Assembly (NCBI GenBank): GCA_046292345.1
Contig: JBKBRC010000016.1
Location: 1-56,780 of the forward strand
Origin: JBKBRC01 sp046292345
Lineage (GTDB): Bacteria; Bacteroidota; Rhodothermia; Rhodothermales; Rubricoccaceae
Length of the DNA stretch: 56,780 nt
Reading direction: 5' to 3'
Each line of letters starts with the position of its first letter. The first letter of the stretch is position 1. This document shows, piece after piece, positions 1 through 6,450 of the stretch. Both the position numbers and the translations under genes were made by a program. The notes beneath the pieces are model-generated. The model had not been told where the DNA came from, made no database searches, and saw only the letters and a list, made by a program, of their open reading frames with translations.

Positions 1-72
1 GCCGGCCCGGAGAGCACTGCCGGCCCGGAGAGCACTGCCGGCCCGGAGAGCACCGCTGGCCTGGAGAACGTC
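1..72. repeat. Tandem repeat, 18-bp unit, four copies
   Basis: Units at 1-18, 19-36 and 37-54 are near-identical (gccggcccggagagcact) and 55-72 is a degenerate copy. The array runs off the window's left edge, so its true length is unknown. It lies beyond the terminator hairpin of the RNA-binding protein gene, in non-coding DNA. Confidence 0.9.
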
Positions 73-85
73 TGCCCGGAAAGTC

Positions 86-122
86 TCACGCCCCGCCGTC
101 GGCTTTCGACGGCGGGGCGTGA
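86..122 (-). terminator. GC-rich hairpin downstream of the RNA-binding protein gene
   Basis: A perfect 15-bp stem (86-100 with 108-122) encloses the loop ggctttc, whose outer bases can also pair. It starts 29 bases past the stop codon of the RNA-binding protein gene. There is no clear T-tract, so termination is inferred from stem strength and position; it could work in both directions. Confidence 0.65.
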
Positions 123-151
123 GGACGATGGGGAGGCGCAGGCGCGCAGGC

Positions 152-538
152 TCAGTAACGGTCGCCGTAGCCGCCGCGGTCGCCGCCGCCGTAGCCGCCG
201 CCGCGGTTGCCACCGCCGTAGCCGCCGCCGCCGCGGTTGCCGCCGCCGTAGCCGCCGCCGCGGTTGCCGCCGCCGTAGCCGCCACCGGAACGCTCGGCAC
301 GCGGGCGGGCCTCGTTGACCGTGAGCGGGCGTCCGCCGAACGGCTTGCCGTGCAGGCCGGCCACCGCTGCCTCACCCTCGGAGCGCTCGGGCATCTCGAC
401 GAAACCGAAGCCGCGCGAGCGGCCCGTCTCGCGGTCCTTGACAATGGTGGCGCTTTCGACGGTGCCGAACGCCTCAAAAGCCTCCCGGAGCTCGTCTTCC
501 GAAGCGGTATACGGGAGGTTGGTGACGTAGATGTTCAT
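152..538 (-). CDS. RNA-binding protein, RRM domain with glycine-rich tail
   Basis: Protein of 128 residues that should bind single-stranded RNA in the cytoplasm, in the style of cyanobacterial and Bacteroidota Rbp proteins that act as RNA chaperones in the cold. One RRM fills about residues 1-80, with RNP2 (IYVTNL, 3-8) and RNP1 (RGFGFVEM, 42-49). The tail repeats GGYGGGNRGG, a low-complexity RGG-like region. The ATG at 538 is chosen because the RRM begins at once; the open frame continues upstream but only with Arg/Pro-rich non-domain sequence. No Shine-Dalgarno is seen. A leader of about 157 bases runs from a possible -7 box. The family call is firm; the cold-response role is inference. Confidence 0.93.
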   Translation of the reverse strand: MNIYVTNLPYTASEDELREAFEAFGTVESATIVKDRETGRSRGFGFVEMPERSEGEAAVAGLHGKPFGGRPLTVNEARPRAERSGGGYGGGNRGGGYGGGNRGGGGYGGGNRGGGYGGGDRGGYGDRY

Positions 539-695
539 GTTACGGGGTGGCGCGCCGCGCGCGCAGGTCTCGTCTGCCGTAAGGGGGCATCGGGCCGGAC
601 CCGTGCGCGCCTCACGCGTGTGAAAAAAACAGCCCATCGTGGGGCCAGGCCCTCCGGGCACGCCGCATCGGGGCGGGCGTTCCCTGGAGGGAGCT

Positions 696-703
696 GCAAC
701 ATA
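696..703 (-). promoter_or_regulatory. Possible -7 box for the RNA-binding protein gene
   Basis: On the minus strand this reads TATGTTGC, near the Bacteroidota -7 consensus TAnnTTTG. It lies 157 bases before the start codon, which would give a long leader. Weak, as it rests on one element only. Confidence 0.3.
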
Positions 704-718
704 CGCAAACGCACGCAA

Positions 719-767
719 GCGCCGACGCCTCGCGCAATGTTTGTCTGGCGCAGCCAGGCGTCGGTGC
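719..767 (-). terminator. Inverted repeat just after the aldo/keto reductase stop
   Basis: Arms of 12 bp with one mismatch (719-730 with 756-767) start three bases beyond the aldo/keto reductase stop codon. The loop can form a second small stem. No T-run follows directly, although an A7 run on the plus strand (623-629) gives a T7 on the transcript further downstream. Probable 3'-end structure. Confidence 0.45.
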
Positions 768-770
768 GGG

Positions 771-1631
771 CTAGGCGTCGCCGCGCGCCAGCGCCTCGAA
801 GGCGTCCTGCGGCAGGTCCAGGCTGGCCGCGCCGAGGTTCTCCTCAAGGTGCGCCACCGAACTCGTGCCCGGGATGGGCAGCATCACCGGCGAGCGCTTC
901 AGCAGCCATGCCAGCGCCACCTGCGCCCGCGTGACGCCGAGCCGCTCGGCCACGCGCGCGAGCGCGCCCTCGCCCAGCTTGCCCGCATCGAGCGGGTACC
1001 ACGGGATGAAGCCGACGCCCTCGGCCTCGCAATGCGCCAGCACGTCTTCGTGCTGGCGGTGCCCGACGCTGTAGCGGTTCTGCACGGTCGCCACGTCCAG
1101 GATGCGCCGCGCGGACTCGATCTCGGCCACCGAGACCTCGCTCAGGCCGACATGCCGCACCTTGCCTTCGCGCTGGAGGTCGCGCAGCAGGTCGAACTGC
1201 TCGTCGGCAGGGACCTTGGGGTCGATGCGGTGGAGCTGGAAGAGCGGAAGCTGCTCCAGGCGCAGGCGGCGCAGCGACATCTCGGCGCACTGCCGCAGGT
1301 ACTCAGGCCGTCCCACGGGCGCCCACTGGCTTGGGCCGGTGCGCACGAGCCCGGCCTTGGTCGCGACCACGAGGCCCTCGGGGTACGGATGCAGCGCCTC
1401 GGCGATCAGCTCCTCCGACACGAACGGCCCGTAGCTGTCGGCCGTGTCGATGAACGTGACGCCCAGCTCGACGGCGCGGCGCAGCAGGCGCAGCGCGCCG
1501 GCGCGGTCGGCCGGCGGGCCCCACACGCCCGTGCCGGTGATGCGCATCGCGCCGAAGCCGAGGCGGTGGACGGGCAGGTCGCCGCCGAGGCGGAAGGTAC
1601 CGGAGGGGCGGGCGTCGGGCGGGAGGAGCAT
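771..1631 (-). CDS. Aldo/keto reductase family oxidoreductase
   Basis: Soluble NADPH-dependent carbonyl reductase-type protein of 286 residues, the usual length for a TIM-barrel AKR. The catalytic tetrad is visible: Asp62 and Tyr67 in IDTADSYG, Lys92 in VVATKAG and His134 in FQLHRID. The closing NADP-binding region has PIPGTSS and the following ENLGA segment. The ATG at 1631 is chosen because the typical N-terminal strand (LGFGAMR) follows within 30 residues; the frame stays open upstream, but that part only translates a 15-bp tandem repeat (GPRPVGPRPVG). The substrate cannot be read from sequence. It follows parA on the same strand across the repeat-bearing spacer, with no sign of functional linkage. 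Confidence 0.92.
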   Translation of the reverse strand: MLLPPDARPSGTFRLGGDLPVHRLGFGAMRITGTGVWGPPADRAGALRLLRRAVELGVTFIDTADSYGPFVSEELIAEALHPYPEGLVVATKAGLVRTGPSQWAPVGRPEYLRQCAEMSLRRLRLEQLPLFQLHRIDPKVPADEQFDLLRDLQREGKVRHVGLSEVSVAEIESARRILDVATVQNRYSVGHRQHEDVLAHCEAEGVGFIPWYPLDAGKLGEGALARVAERLGVTRAQVALAWLLKRSPVMLPIPGTSSVAHLEENLGAASLDLPQDAFEALARGDA

Positions 1632-1726
1632 GGCGAAGATCGTCAGGAAGGCTGCAAGGTGGGGAGGCGCATCGATCCCACGCGCCAGGCGCCCGGCGGT
1701 GCCCACACGCGGCGGCGCGCGCGGCA

Positions 1727-1786
1727 GGCCTACCGGCCTCGGGCCCACCGGCCTCGGGCCCACCGGCCTCGGGCCTACCGGCCCAG
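1727..1786. repeat. Tandem repeat, 15-bp unit, four copies, spanning the parA stop
   Basis: Copies at 1727-1741, 1742-1756, 1757-1771 and 1772-1786 (ggcccaccggcctcg, with variants ggcctaccggcctcg and ggcctaccggcccag). The stop codon of parA (1775-1777) lies inside the gene-proximal copy, so the array looks like an expansion of the gene's 3' end. Confidence 0.85.
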
Positions 1787-2539
1787 GCCGATCTCGTCGG
1801 CGAGCGCCTCGAGGGCGCGGGCGAGCGCGTGCCGCGGCGCCAGGTCCACGACGGGTCGGCGCGCCTGGTGGCTCTCGCGCATCTTGACCGACGCCGGCAC
1901 GATCGTCTCGAGCAGCGGCAGCCCTTCGGCGCGGAGCTCACGCACGAGACGATGCGGCAGCCCGGCCTGCGTCTGAAACTGGTTCACGACGATCCCCTCC
2001 ACGCGGAGGGCCGGGTTATGATCGGCCCGGACCTCCTCGACGGCCTCGAGCGTGCGGTAGAGCGCCTGCCGCGCGAACTCGTCGCAGTCGAACGGGATCA
2101 GGACGGCGTCGGCGGCGATGAGGGCCGACAGGGCGAAGAAGCCGAGCGCCGGCGGCGTGTCGATGAACACCTCGTCGGCGTCGTCGAGCGCGGCAAGCGT
2201 GTCGCGGAGCTTGTAGATCTTGTGCTTGGCCTCGAGGCGGCTCCGGAGGTCGGCCAGGTCCGGCGAGCCCGGCACGAGACGCAGGTTCTCGAGACCCGTC
2301 TCGACGGCCACATCGCCGACCGGGCTGGCGGTGAGACGAAACGCGAGAAACTGCGCGAAGAAGTCCGCGACGGTTTGCTCGGGCGCGGCGTCGCCGAGCA
2401 GGTAGCGCGTCGCGTTGGCCTGCGCGTCGAGGTCCACGAGGAGCGTGCGCCGGCCGCGGCGCGCGGCGATCGCGGCCAGGTTGACGGCGAGCGAGGACTT
2501 TCCGACGCCTCCTTTCTGGTTGAATACGACGCGGCGCAT
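1775..2539 (-). CDS. ParA/Soj family partitioning ATPase (orphan)
   Basis: Deviant Walker A ATPase of 254 residues that should bind DNA nonspecifically as an ATP-dependent dimer and position DNA or another cargo. The P-loop NQKGGVGKSS sits near residue 8, followed by LLVDLDAQAN, the Walker B-like VFIDTPPALG and the late motif VVNQFQTQAGL. The ATG at 2539 puts the P-loop at the usual place; an upstream ATG would add 12 unrelated residues. No parB, parS cluster or plasmid replication gene is nearby, so it may be an orphan ParA serving another cargo. The stop codon lies in a 15-bp tandem repeat. Confidence 0.93.
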   Translation of the reverse strand: MRRVVFNQKGGVGKSSLAVNLAAIAARRGRRTLLVDLDAQANATRYLLGDAAPEQTVADFFAQFLAFRLTASPVGDVAVETGLENLRLVPGSPDLADLRSRLEAKHKIYKLRDTLAALDDADEVFIDTPPALGFFALSALIAADAVLIPFDCDEFARQALYRTLEAVEEVRADHNPALRVEGIVVNQFQTQAGLPHRLVRELRAEGLPLLETIVPASVKMRESHQARRPVVDLAPRHALARALEALADEIGLGR

Positions 2540-2602
2540 GGCAGGAGAAACCGAGCGGGGGAGAGCGGAGGGCACGAGGCAGGATGAGGCAGAACAGCCC
2601 GG

Positions 2603-2846
2603 GCCGGCGGCGCGGCGGCTATGCTGGCGGCGCGGCGGCTATGCTGGCGGCGCGGCGGCTATGCTGGCGGCGCGGCNNNNNNNNNNNNNNNNNNNNNNNN
2701 NNNNNNNNNNNNNNNNNNNNNNNNNNNNNNNNNNNNNNNNNNNNNNNNNNNNNNNNNNNNNNNNNNNNNNNNNNNNGGCGGCGCGGCGGCTATGCTGGCG
2801 GCGCGGCGGCTATGCTGGCGGCGCGGCGGCTATGCTGGCGGCGCGG
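2603..2846. repeat. 20-bp tandem repeat array interrupted by a scaffold gap
   Basis: Units of ggcggctatgctggcggcgc occur about three and a half times on each side of 100 Ns (2677-2776). The gene-proximal copy contains the stop codon (2830-2832) and last few codons of the binding-protein gene, so every unit carries a copy of that TAG. The true copy number is unknown because the gap lies inside the array. The 2540-2829 spacer holds nothing else I can recognise. Confidence 0.88.
2677..2776. other. Assembly gap, 100 Ns
   Basis: Exactly 100 Ns, a conventional size for a gap of unknown length, placed inside the 20-bp tandem array. Confidence 0.98.
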
Positions 2847-3642
2847 CCGAGAGAACGGCGCGCAGGCGCGCGAGTTCGTCCGGCGCGCGCGCCAGGCGCG
2901 GCCCGTACCACGAGAACGCCTCGCCATCGGCGAGCACGACGGCGGCGCCGGGCGCGAGCGCAGCCACCTCGGCGCGGTGCGCCTCGCGGAACGGGTAGGG
3001 CTCAGACGGGAGCAGGACGACGTCCGGCCGGAGCGCAGCGAACGCGTCGGGAGGCAGCTCCGGGTAGCGCGGCCGATCGGCGAGGACGTTGGCGAAGCCT
3101 CCGCGCGCGAGCACGTCGTGGATGATCGTGTCGCCTCCGGCAGCCATCCAGGGGCCGCGCCAGATGAGGTAGAGCGCGCGCAGCGGCGCGGCGCGGCCGG
3201 CCGCGAGGGCCTCGAAGCGCGCCGCGAGGTCGGCCGCGAGCGCCTCGGCAGCGGCCGGACGCCCCGCGAGCCGCCCGAGCGCGCGGATGGTAGCGAGCGC
3301 CGCCGGCACGTCCGGCACGTCGGTCAGCGCTACGGGCGCCGTCGCGGCGAGCGTCTCGACCTGCTCGCGCACGTTCTCCTCGCGGTTGGCTACGACGAGG
3401 TCCGGCCGCAGCGCCGCCACGCGATCCAGGCGCACGTTCTTGGTGCCGCCTACGACGGTCTTGCGCGTCTTCCAGCCCTCCGGGTGCACGCAGAAGCGCG
3501 TCAGCCCGACGGTCTCGTCGTCCAGGCCGAGCACGGCGAGCAGCTCGGTCAGGCTCGGCACGAGCGAGACGATGCGCTGAGGCCGGGGCGGCGGCGGCGG
3601 CCCCAGCAGAACGACGGGCGAGGGCGCGGCGGGCAGAGACAT
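2830..3642 (-). CDS. Helical-backbone (BtuF-like) metal/cobalamin-binding protein
   Basis: Protein of 270 residues with the class III periplasmic-binding-protein fold used for cobalamin, heme or siderophores. The N-lobe opens with RIVSLVPSLTELLAVLGL and then GLTRFCVHP; the C-lobe has YLIWRGPWMAAGGDTII and a late RPDVVLLPSEPYPF segment. No signal peptide or lipobox is visible, unlike classic BtuF, and no BtuCD transporter genes are adjacent. Such solitary forms are common in Bacteroidota and their role is unclear. The C-terminal residues SAAPPA and the stop are encoded by the first unit of the 20-bp repeat. A rhodanese gene follows upstream on the same strand after 121 bases. Fold assignment is good; the ligand is inferred. 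Confidence 0.85.
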   Translation of the reverse strand: MSLPAAPSPVVLLGPPPPPRPQRIVSLVPSLTELLAVLGLDDETVGLTRFCVHPEGWKTRKTVVGGTKNVRLDRVAALRPDLVVANREENVREQVETLAATAPVALTDVPDVPAALATIRALGRLAGRPAAAEALAADLAARFEALAAGRAAPLRALYLIWRGPWMAAGGDTIIHDVLARGGFANVLADRPRYPELPPDAFAALRPDVVLLPSEPYPFREAHRAEVAALAPGAAVVLADGEAFSWYGPRLARAPDELARLRAVLSAAPPA

Positions 3643-3701
3643 GGTGGACAGGACGAGCAGACTCCCTGGGGAGCGGGCGGCAGCAGCGCGCCCTCACGGC
3701 G

Positions 3702-3709
3702 CAAGCCTA
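3702..3709 (-). promoter_or_regulatory. Possible -7 box for the BtuF-like gene
   Basis: Minus-strand TAGGCTTG, 59 bases before the start codon, close to the TAnnTTTG-type box seen elsewhere in the window. No partner -33 element is recognised. Confidence 0.3.
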
Positions 3710-3763
3710 CGACCATACCGTGCGCCCATGCTCGTCGCGACGGCCTCGCCTCGGCGCCGCGCC

Positions 3764-4306
3764 TCAGCGCGCGGACGCCCGCAACTCGGGGCGCAGCAGG
3801 CGGCCCCAGGCGGCATCGTAGGGGTGGACCGCCTGAACGGGTGCGTCGCCGCGCACGACGGGCCGGCCCTCGTTGGCCCATCCGAAGAGGCCCCGGCGAA
3901 GGTTGGCCACGTCTGAGAACCCGGCCGCCTTCAGGCGCGTCGCGAGCGCGGCCGAGCGATAGCCGACCGAGCAGTAAGCCACTATGGGAGTGTCGCGCGG
4001 CAGGGCGAGCACGTCGGAGGGGATGCCCCCTGCGTCTCCGGCGAGGGGCTCGAGGCGCCGGGCGCCGGGCAGATGGCTGACCGCGAACTCGTCGGCGGCG
4101 CGCACGTCGAGCAAGACGGGCGGGCGCGGCCCCGCCAGGCGTGCGGCGAGCGTATCGGCCGTGACCTGTGGCACGCCCGGAAAGTCGCGTGCGACGAGGC
4201 GCTCGGTAGCCTTCCAGCCCACCTCCCGGGTGCAGGCCCAGAGCAAAAGCGGCAGAAAGCCAGCCATGAGCAGACCGAGAGCCGCGCGGCGCCGGGCCGC
4301 GCTCAC
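3764..4306 (-). CDS. Membrane-anchored rhodanese-domain protein
   Basis: Single-domain sulfurtransferase-type protein of 180 residues. An N-terminal hydrophobic segment (about 8-25) ends in LLWACTRE, either a transmembrane anchor or a poor lipobox, so the catalytic domain probably faces the periplasm. The active-site loop is YCSVGYRS with Cys112, preceded by LLDVRAADEF and followed by GLFGWANEGRPV, a standard rhodanese order. I choose the GTG at 4306 because it forms a GTGA overlap with the stop of the upstream ribbon-helix-helix gene; an ATG at 4345 would overlap that gene by 43 bases. The overlap suggests the two proteins are made together. Role (persulfide or metal/oxyanion handling) is inferred. 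Confidence 0.88.
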   Translation of the reverse strand: MSAARRRAALGLLMAGFLPLLLWACTREVGWKATERLVARDFPGVPQVTADTLAARLAGPRPPVLLDVRAADEFAVSHLPGARRLEPLAGDAGGIPSDVLALPRDTPIVAYCSVGYRSAALATRLKAAGFSDVANLRRGLFGWANEGRPVVRGDAPVQAVHPYDAAWGRLLRPELRASAR

Positions 4307-4638
4307 GCGAGGCGCTCCTCGATACACGAGGGGCACTCGAGCCACGGCTCGGCGGGGATGTGCGGAAGCGCCTTCGGGCTACGCCCCCGCTCGAAAACCG
4401 GCCGGTAGAGCACGGCGCCCTCGCCGTGGACGGCGTGGCACGTGTGGCACTCGGCGTCGCCGCGGACCTCGGAGGGCGAGTAGCCTGCGATCACCCAGCC
4501 GTCGTGGCCGCTGTGGGCGGCGAGGCTCTCGAGCGCCGCGCGCACCGTCTGCGATTTGTTGCCGCCGTAGTAGGAGACGGCGAGGCCCTCGAGCAGCGCG
4601 ATCGTATCCTCGTCGAGCGTGAAGTTGAGGCGGCGCAT
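4303..4638 (-). CDS. Ribbon-helix-helix protein with Cys/His metal-site motifs
   Basis: Protein of 111 residues. Residues 1-45 resemble a CopG-type ribbon-helix-helix: a short strand (RRLNFTLDE) and two helices rich in conserved-type positions (IALLEGLA, KSQTVRAALESLA). The C-terminal half carries CHTCHAVH (Cys64, Cys67, His68, His71) and CPSC (Cys102, Cys105), which together look like a four-ligand metal site. It is divergently arranged with the MerC-like gene across a 103-bp spacer holding a strong palindrome, and its stop overlaps the rhodanese start. I infer a DNA-binding, metal- or thiol-responsive regulator of both flanking genes. CHTCH resembles a heme motif, but there is no export signal. 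Confidence 0.75.
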   Translation of the reverse strand: MRRLNFTLDEDTIALLEGLAVSYYGGNKSQTVRAALESLAAHSGHDGWVIAGYSPSEVRGDAECHTCHAVHGEGAVLYRPVFERGRSPKALPHIPAEPWLECPSCIEERLA

Positions 4639-4700
4639 GAGGATCGTGAGGGGAGGCTGACGACAAGGATTCGCGAGCACTTGGAATCTACGGCACCCCG

Positions 4701-4724
4701 GCGTGTGTACCATGCTACACACGC
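4701..4724. promoter_or_regulatory. 24-bp palindrome, candidate operator
   Basis: Arms GCGTGTGTA (4701-4709) and TACACACGC (4716-4724) are perfect inverted repeats. The six-base centre is also symmetric except for its outermost pair, so 22 of 24 positions obey the dyad. It lies 17 bases upstream of the merC-like ATG and 62 bases upstream of the divergent ribbon-helix-helix gene, a good place for repression of both. This is the clearest operator-like site in the window. Confidence 0.7.
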
Positions 4725-4741
4725 TTTTTCACCCCTCCCCC

Positions 4742-5224
4742 ATGCTCTGGGATCGCCTCGGCCTAGGCCTTTCGTTGCTGTGCCTGGTTCACTGCCTTGC
4801 ACTGCCGTTCGCCTTGCTGGGGCTCTCGGCCAGCCTGGCATGGCTCGCACACGACCAGGTGCACCTTTGGCTGGCGCTGGTCGTGGTGCCGGTGGCTGCG
4901 CTCGCGCTGTGGCAGGGGGTGCACCGCCACGGCGACCGGCTCTCGGCGACGCTGATCGCGGGCGGGGCCCTGATGGTCGTCGGGGCGCTCGGTGCGGAGG
5001 CCCTGATGGGGCACGCCGCCGCCAAGGCCATGACCGTCGCGGGAGGCCTGCTGCTTGCAGGCGGGCATCTTCGCAACGCGCGCTGCGCGCACCCGCGCGG
5101 CCTCCGAGGCCACCGGGCAACCGGGAACCGCCGCGGGCAGCGGCCGTACGCGCGTGGGGCGAGCCCTGAGGTTCGCTCGTTGTCATTGCCAGCCGAGTCG
5201 GCCGGCGCCTCGCGCGCTGGCTGA
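4742..5224 (+). CDS. MerC domain-containing membrane protein
   Basis: Inner-membrane protein of 160 residues with about four hydrophobic helices in the first 115 residues. The family signature is in helix 1, CLVHCLALP with Cys14 and Cys18, the metal-binding pair of MerC-type mercury transporters. Bacteroidota homologues are often next to metal regulators and may move zinc, mercury or another thiophilic metal. The ATG at 4742 is chosen since it leads directly into helix 1; a GTG at 4703 also keeps the frame open but would translate the palindrome. The last 45 residues are Arg/Gly-rich and atypical, so the natural C-terminus may be less conserved. The divergent ribbon-helix-helix gene is the probable regulator. 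Confidence 0.85.
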   Translation: MLWDRLGLGLSLLCLVHCLALPFALLGLSASLAWLAHDQVHLWLALVVVPVAALALWQGVHRHGDRLSATLIAGGALMVVGALGAEALMGHAAAKAMTVAGGLLLAGGHLRNARCAHPRGLRGHRATGNRRGQRPYARGASPEVRSLSLPAESAGASRAG

Positions 5225-5471
5225 GCGGGGGACCCACCGGGGCCGCACGGCCCCCGGGGCGCATCCGGCACCGCGAGCCCGCTCGCGGCCGGTAGGACAT
5301 CTCTCCGTCCGAGCCCGTCAGCTAACCCCGTAGGCACCGAGAGAAGGCGGAGGTCGTGCGGCGCGAGCTGGGCGCTTCGGTCTTCGAACCCTCCCGTTCG
5401 TCTTTCCGAGCCCTGCGCGCCGTGCCTCCTAGGCGCGGAGACTCGCAGGCGCCGGTCGTTGCGGCTGCGCC

Positions 5472-6143
5472 ATGCCCCCCGGTTCGTCCCCGCCCGAGTT
5501 CCAGAGCCCGCTGCGCGGGCGCCATCTCCGCCTGCCTGAAGCCATCCGCGAGGCCCCCGGGATTCGCGTGCTTAACCGCCACATCCGGTCGGTCCTGTTC
5601 TCGACCGACGTGGCCGTGATCCGCAACGCCGACGCCGACGCTGTGCTTGCGGTCTATCCGTTCACGCCCCAGCCCGTCATCACGCGGGCACTCGTTGAGG
5701 CGGCCGACGTGCCCGTCTTCAGCGGCGTCGGGGGCGGCCTCACGGGCGGAGCGCGCACGCTCGCGGTCGCGCGCGACGCGGAGTTCCAGGGCGCGCACGG
5801 CGTCGTCGTGAACGCGCCGACGAGCAACGCGACCATCGAGCGGCTCAAGCGCTTCCTCGAGATCCCGGTCATCGTCACCGTCGTCTCGGCGCGCGAGGAC
5901 ATCGTGGGGCGCGTCGCGGCCGGCGCCGATCTGTTCAACGTCTCGGGCGCGCAGGAGACGCCGGCCATCGTTAGCCTCATCCGCGACCTCGCGTCGGAGA
6001 CGCCCATCATCGCCACGGGCGGACCGACGAACGAGAGCATCCGCGCCGTCATCGCTGCCGGCGCGCACGCCGTCACCTACACCCCGCCCACGACCGGGCA
6101 CCTCTTCCGCGCCATCATGGAGCGCTATCGGGCCGAGCAGTAA
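5472..6143 (+). CDS. TIM-barrel family protein, GlpP/HisF-like fold
   Basis: Protein of 223 residues belonging to a conserved but poorly characterised family usually labelled hydrolase. Visible features are PEAIREAPGIRVL near the N-terminus, repeated beta-alpha units (AVLAVYPFTPQP, VPVFSGVGGG, IPVIVTVVSARED, GADLFNVSGAQETP) and a closing IIATGGPTNESIR then AVTYTPPTTGHLF, typical of a phosphate-binding TIM barrel. Related sequences are annotated near glycerol-3-phosphate-responsive antiterminators, but there is no direct proof of function. Start is the ATG at 5472, just before the first helix. It stands alone, with a 247-bp spacer upstream in which I see nothing, and a 13-bp tandem array begins immediately after its TAA. 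Confidence 0.8.
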   Translation: MPPGSSPPEFQSPLRGRHLRLPEAIREAPGIRVLNRHIRSVLFSTDVAVIRNADADAVLAVYPFTPQPVITRALVEAADVPVFSGVGGGLTGGARTLAVARDAEFQGAHGVVVNAPTSNATIERLKRFLEIPVIVTVVSAREDIVGRVAAGADLFNVSGAQETPAIVSLIRDLASETPIIATGGPTNESIRAVIAAGAHAVTYTPPTTGHLFRAIMERYRAEQ

Positions 6144-6365
6144 TCCTGCAGGATTGCTCCGCAGGATTGCTCCGCAGGATTGCTCCGCAGGNNNNNNNNN
6201 NNNNNNNNNNNNNNNNNNNNNNNNNNNNNNNNNNNNNNNNNNNNNNNNNNNNNNNNNNNNNNNNNNNNNNNNNNNNNNNNNNNNNNNNNNNGCAGGATTG
6301 CTCCGCAGGATTGCTCCGCAGGATTGCTCCGCAGGGCTGCTCCGCAGAATTGCTCCGCAGGGTTG
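6144..6365. repeat. 13-bp tandem repeat array interrupted by a scaffold gap
   Basis: Units of gcaggattgctcc occur three to four times left of 100 Ns (6192-6291) and about five to six times right of it, the last copies being degenerate (gggctgctcc, gaattgctcc, gggttgcc). The array starts right after the TAA of the TIM-barrel gene and fills most of the 307-bp spacer before the convergent nuclease gene. The remaining 85 bases hold nothing recognisable. Confidence 0.9.
6192..6291. other. Assembly gap, 100 Ns
   Basis: Exactly 100 Ns inside the 13-bp tandem array; real array length unknown. Confidence 0.98.
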
Positions 6366-6450
6366 CCCGCCCGACCGCGCGCCCGCCACCGACGCGCGAG
6401 GGCGCGCCGCAGGCCCTGCCGTGCGCCTCGGGCACGCACCTCGGGCGGGC

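Noticed and set aside
119..934. Ala/Val-rich plus-strand frame over the RNA-binding protein gene
   Set aside because: It is the complement of the Gly-rich tail and RRM codons. No independent support.
4303..4638. CHTCH as a c-type heme site in the ribbon-helix-helix protein
   Set aside because: No signal peptide or membrane segment, and a DNA-binding-like domain precedes it; a metal site is more likely.
5225..5471. A small gene between MerC and the TIM-barrel protein
   Set aside because: Frames there are short, Arg/Pro-rich and overlap on both strands with no start context; I see nothing to call.
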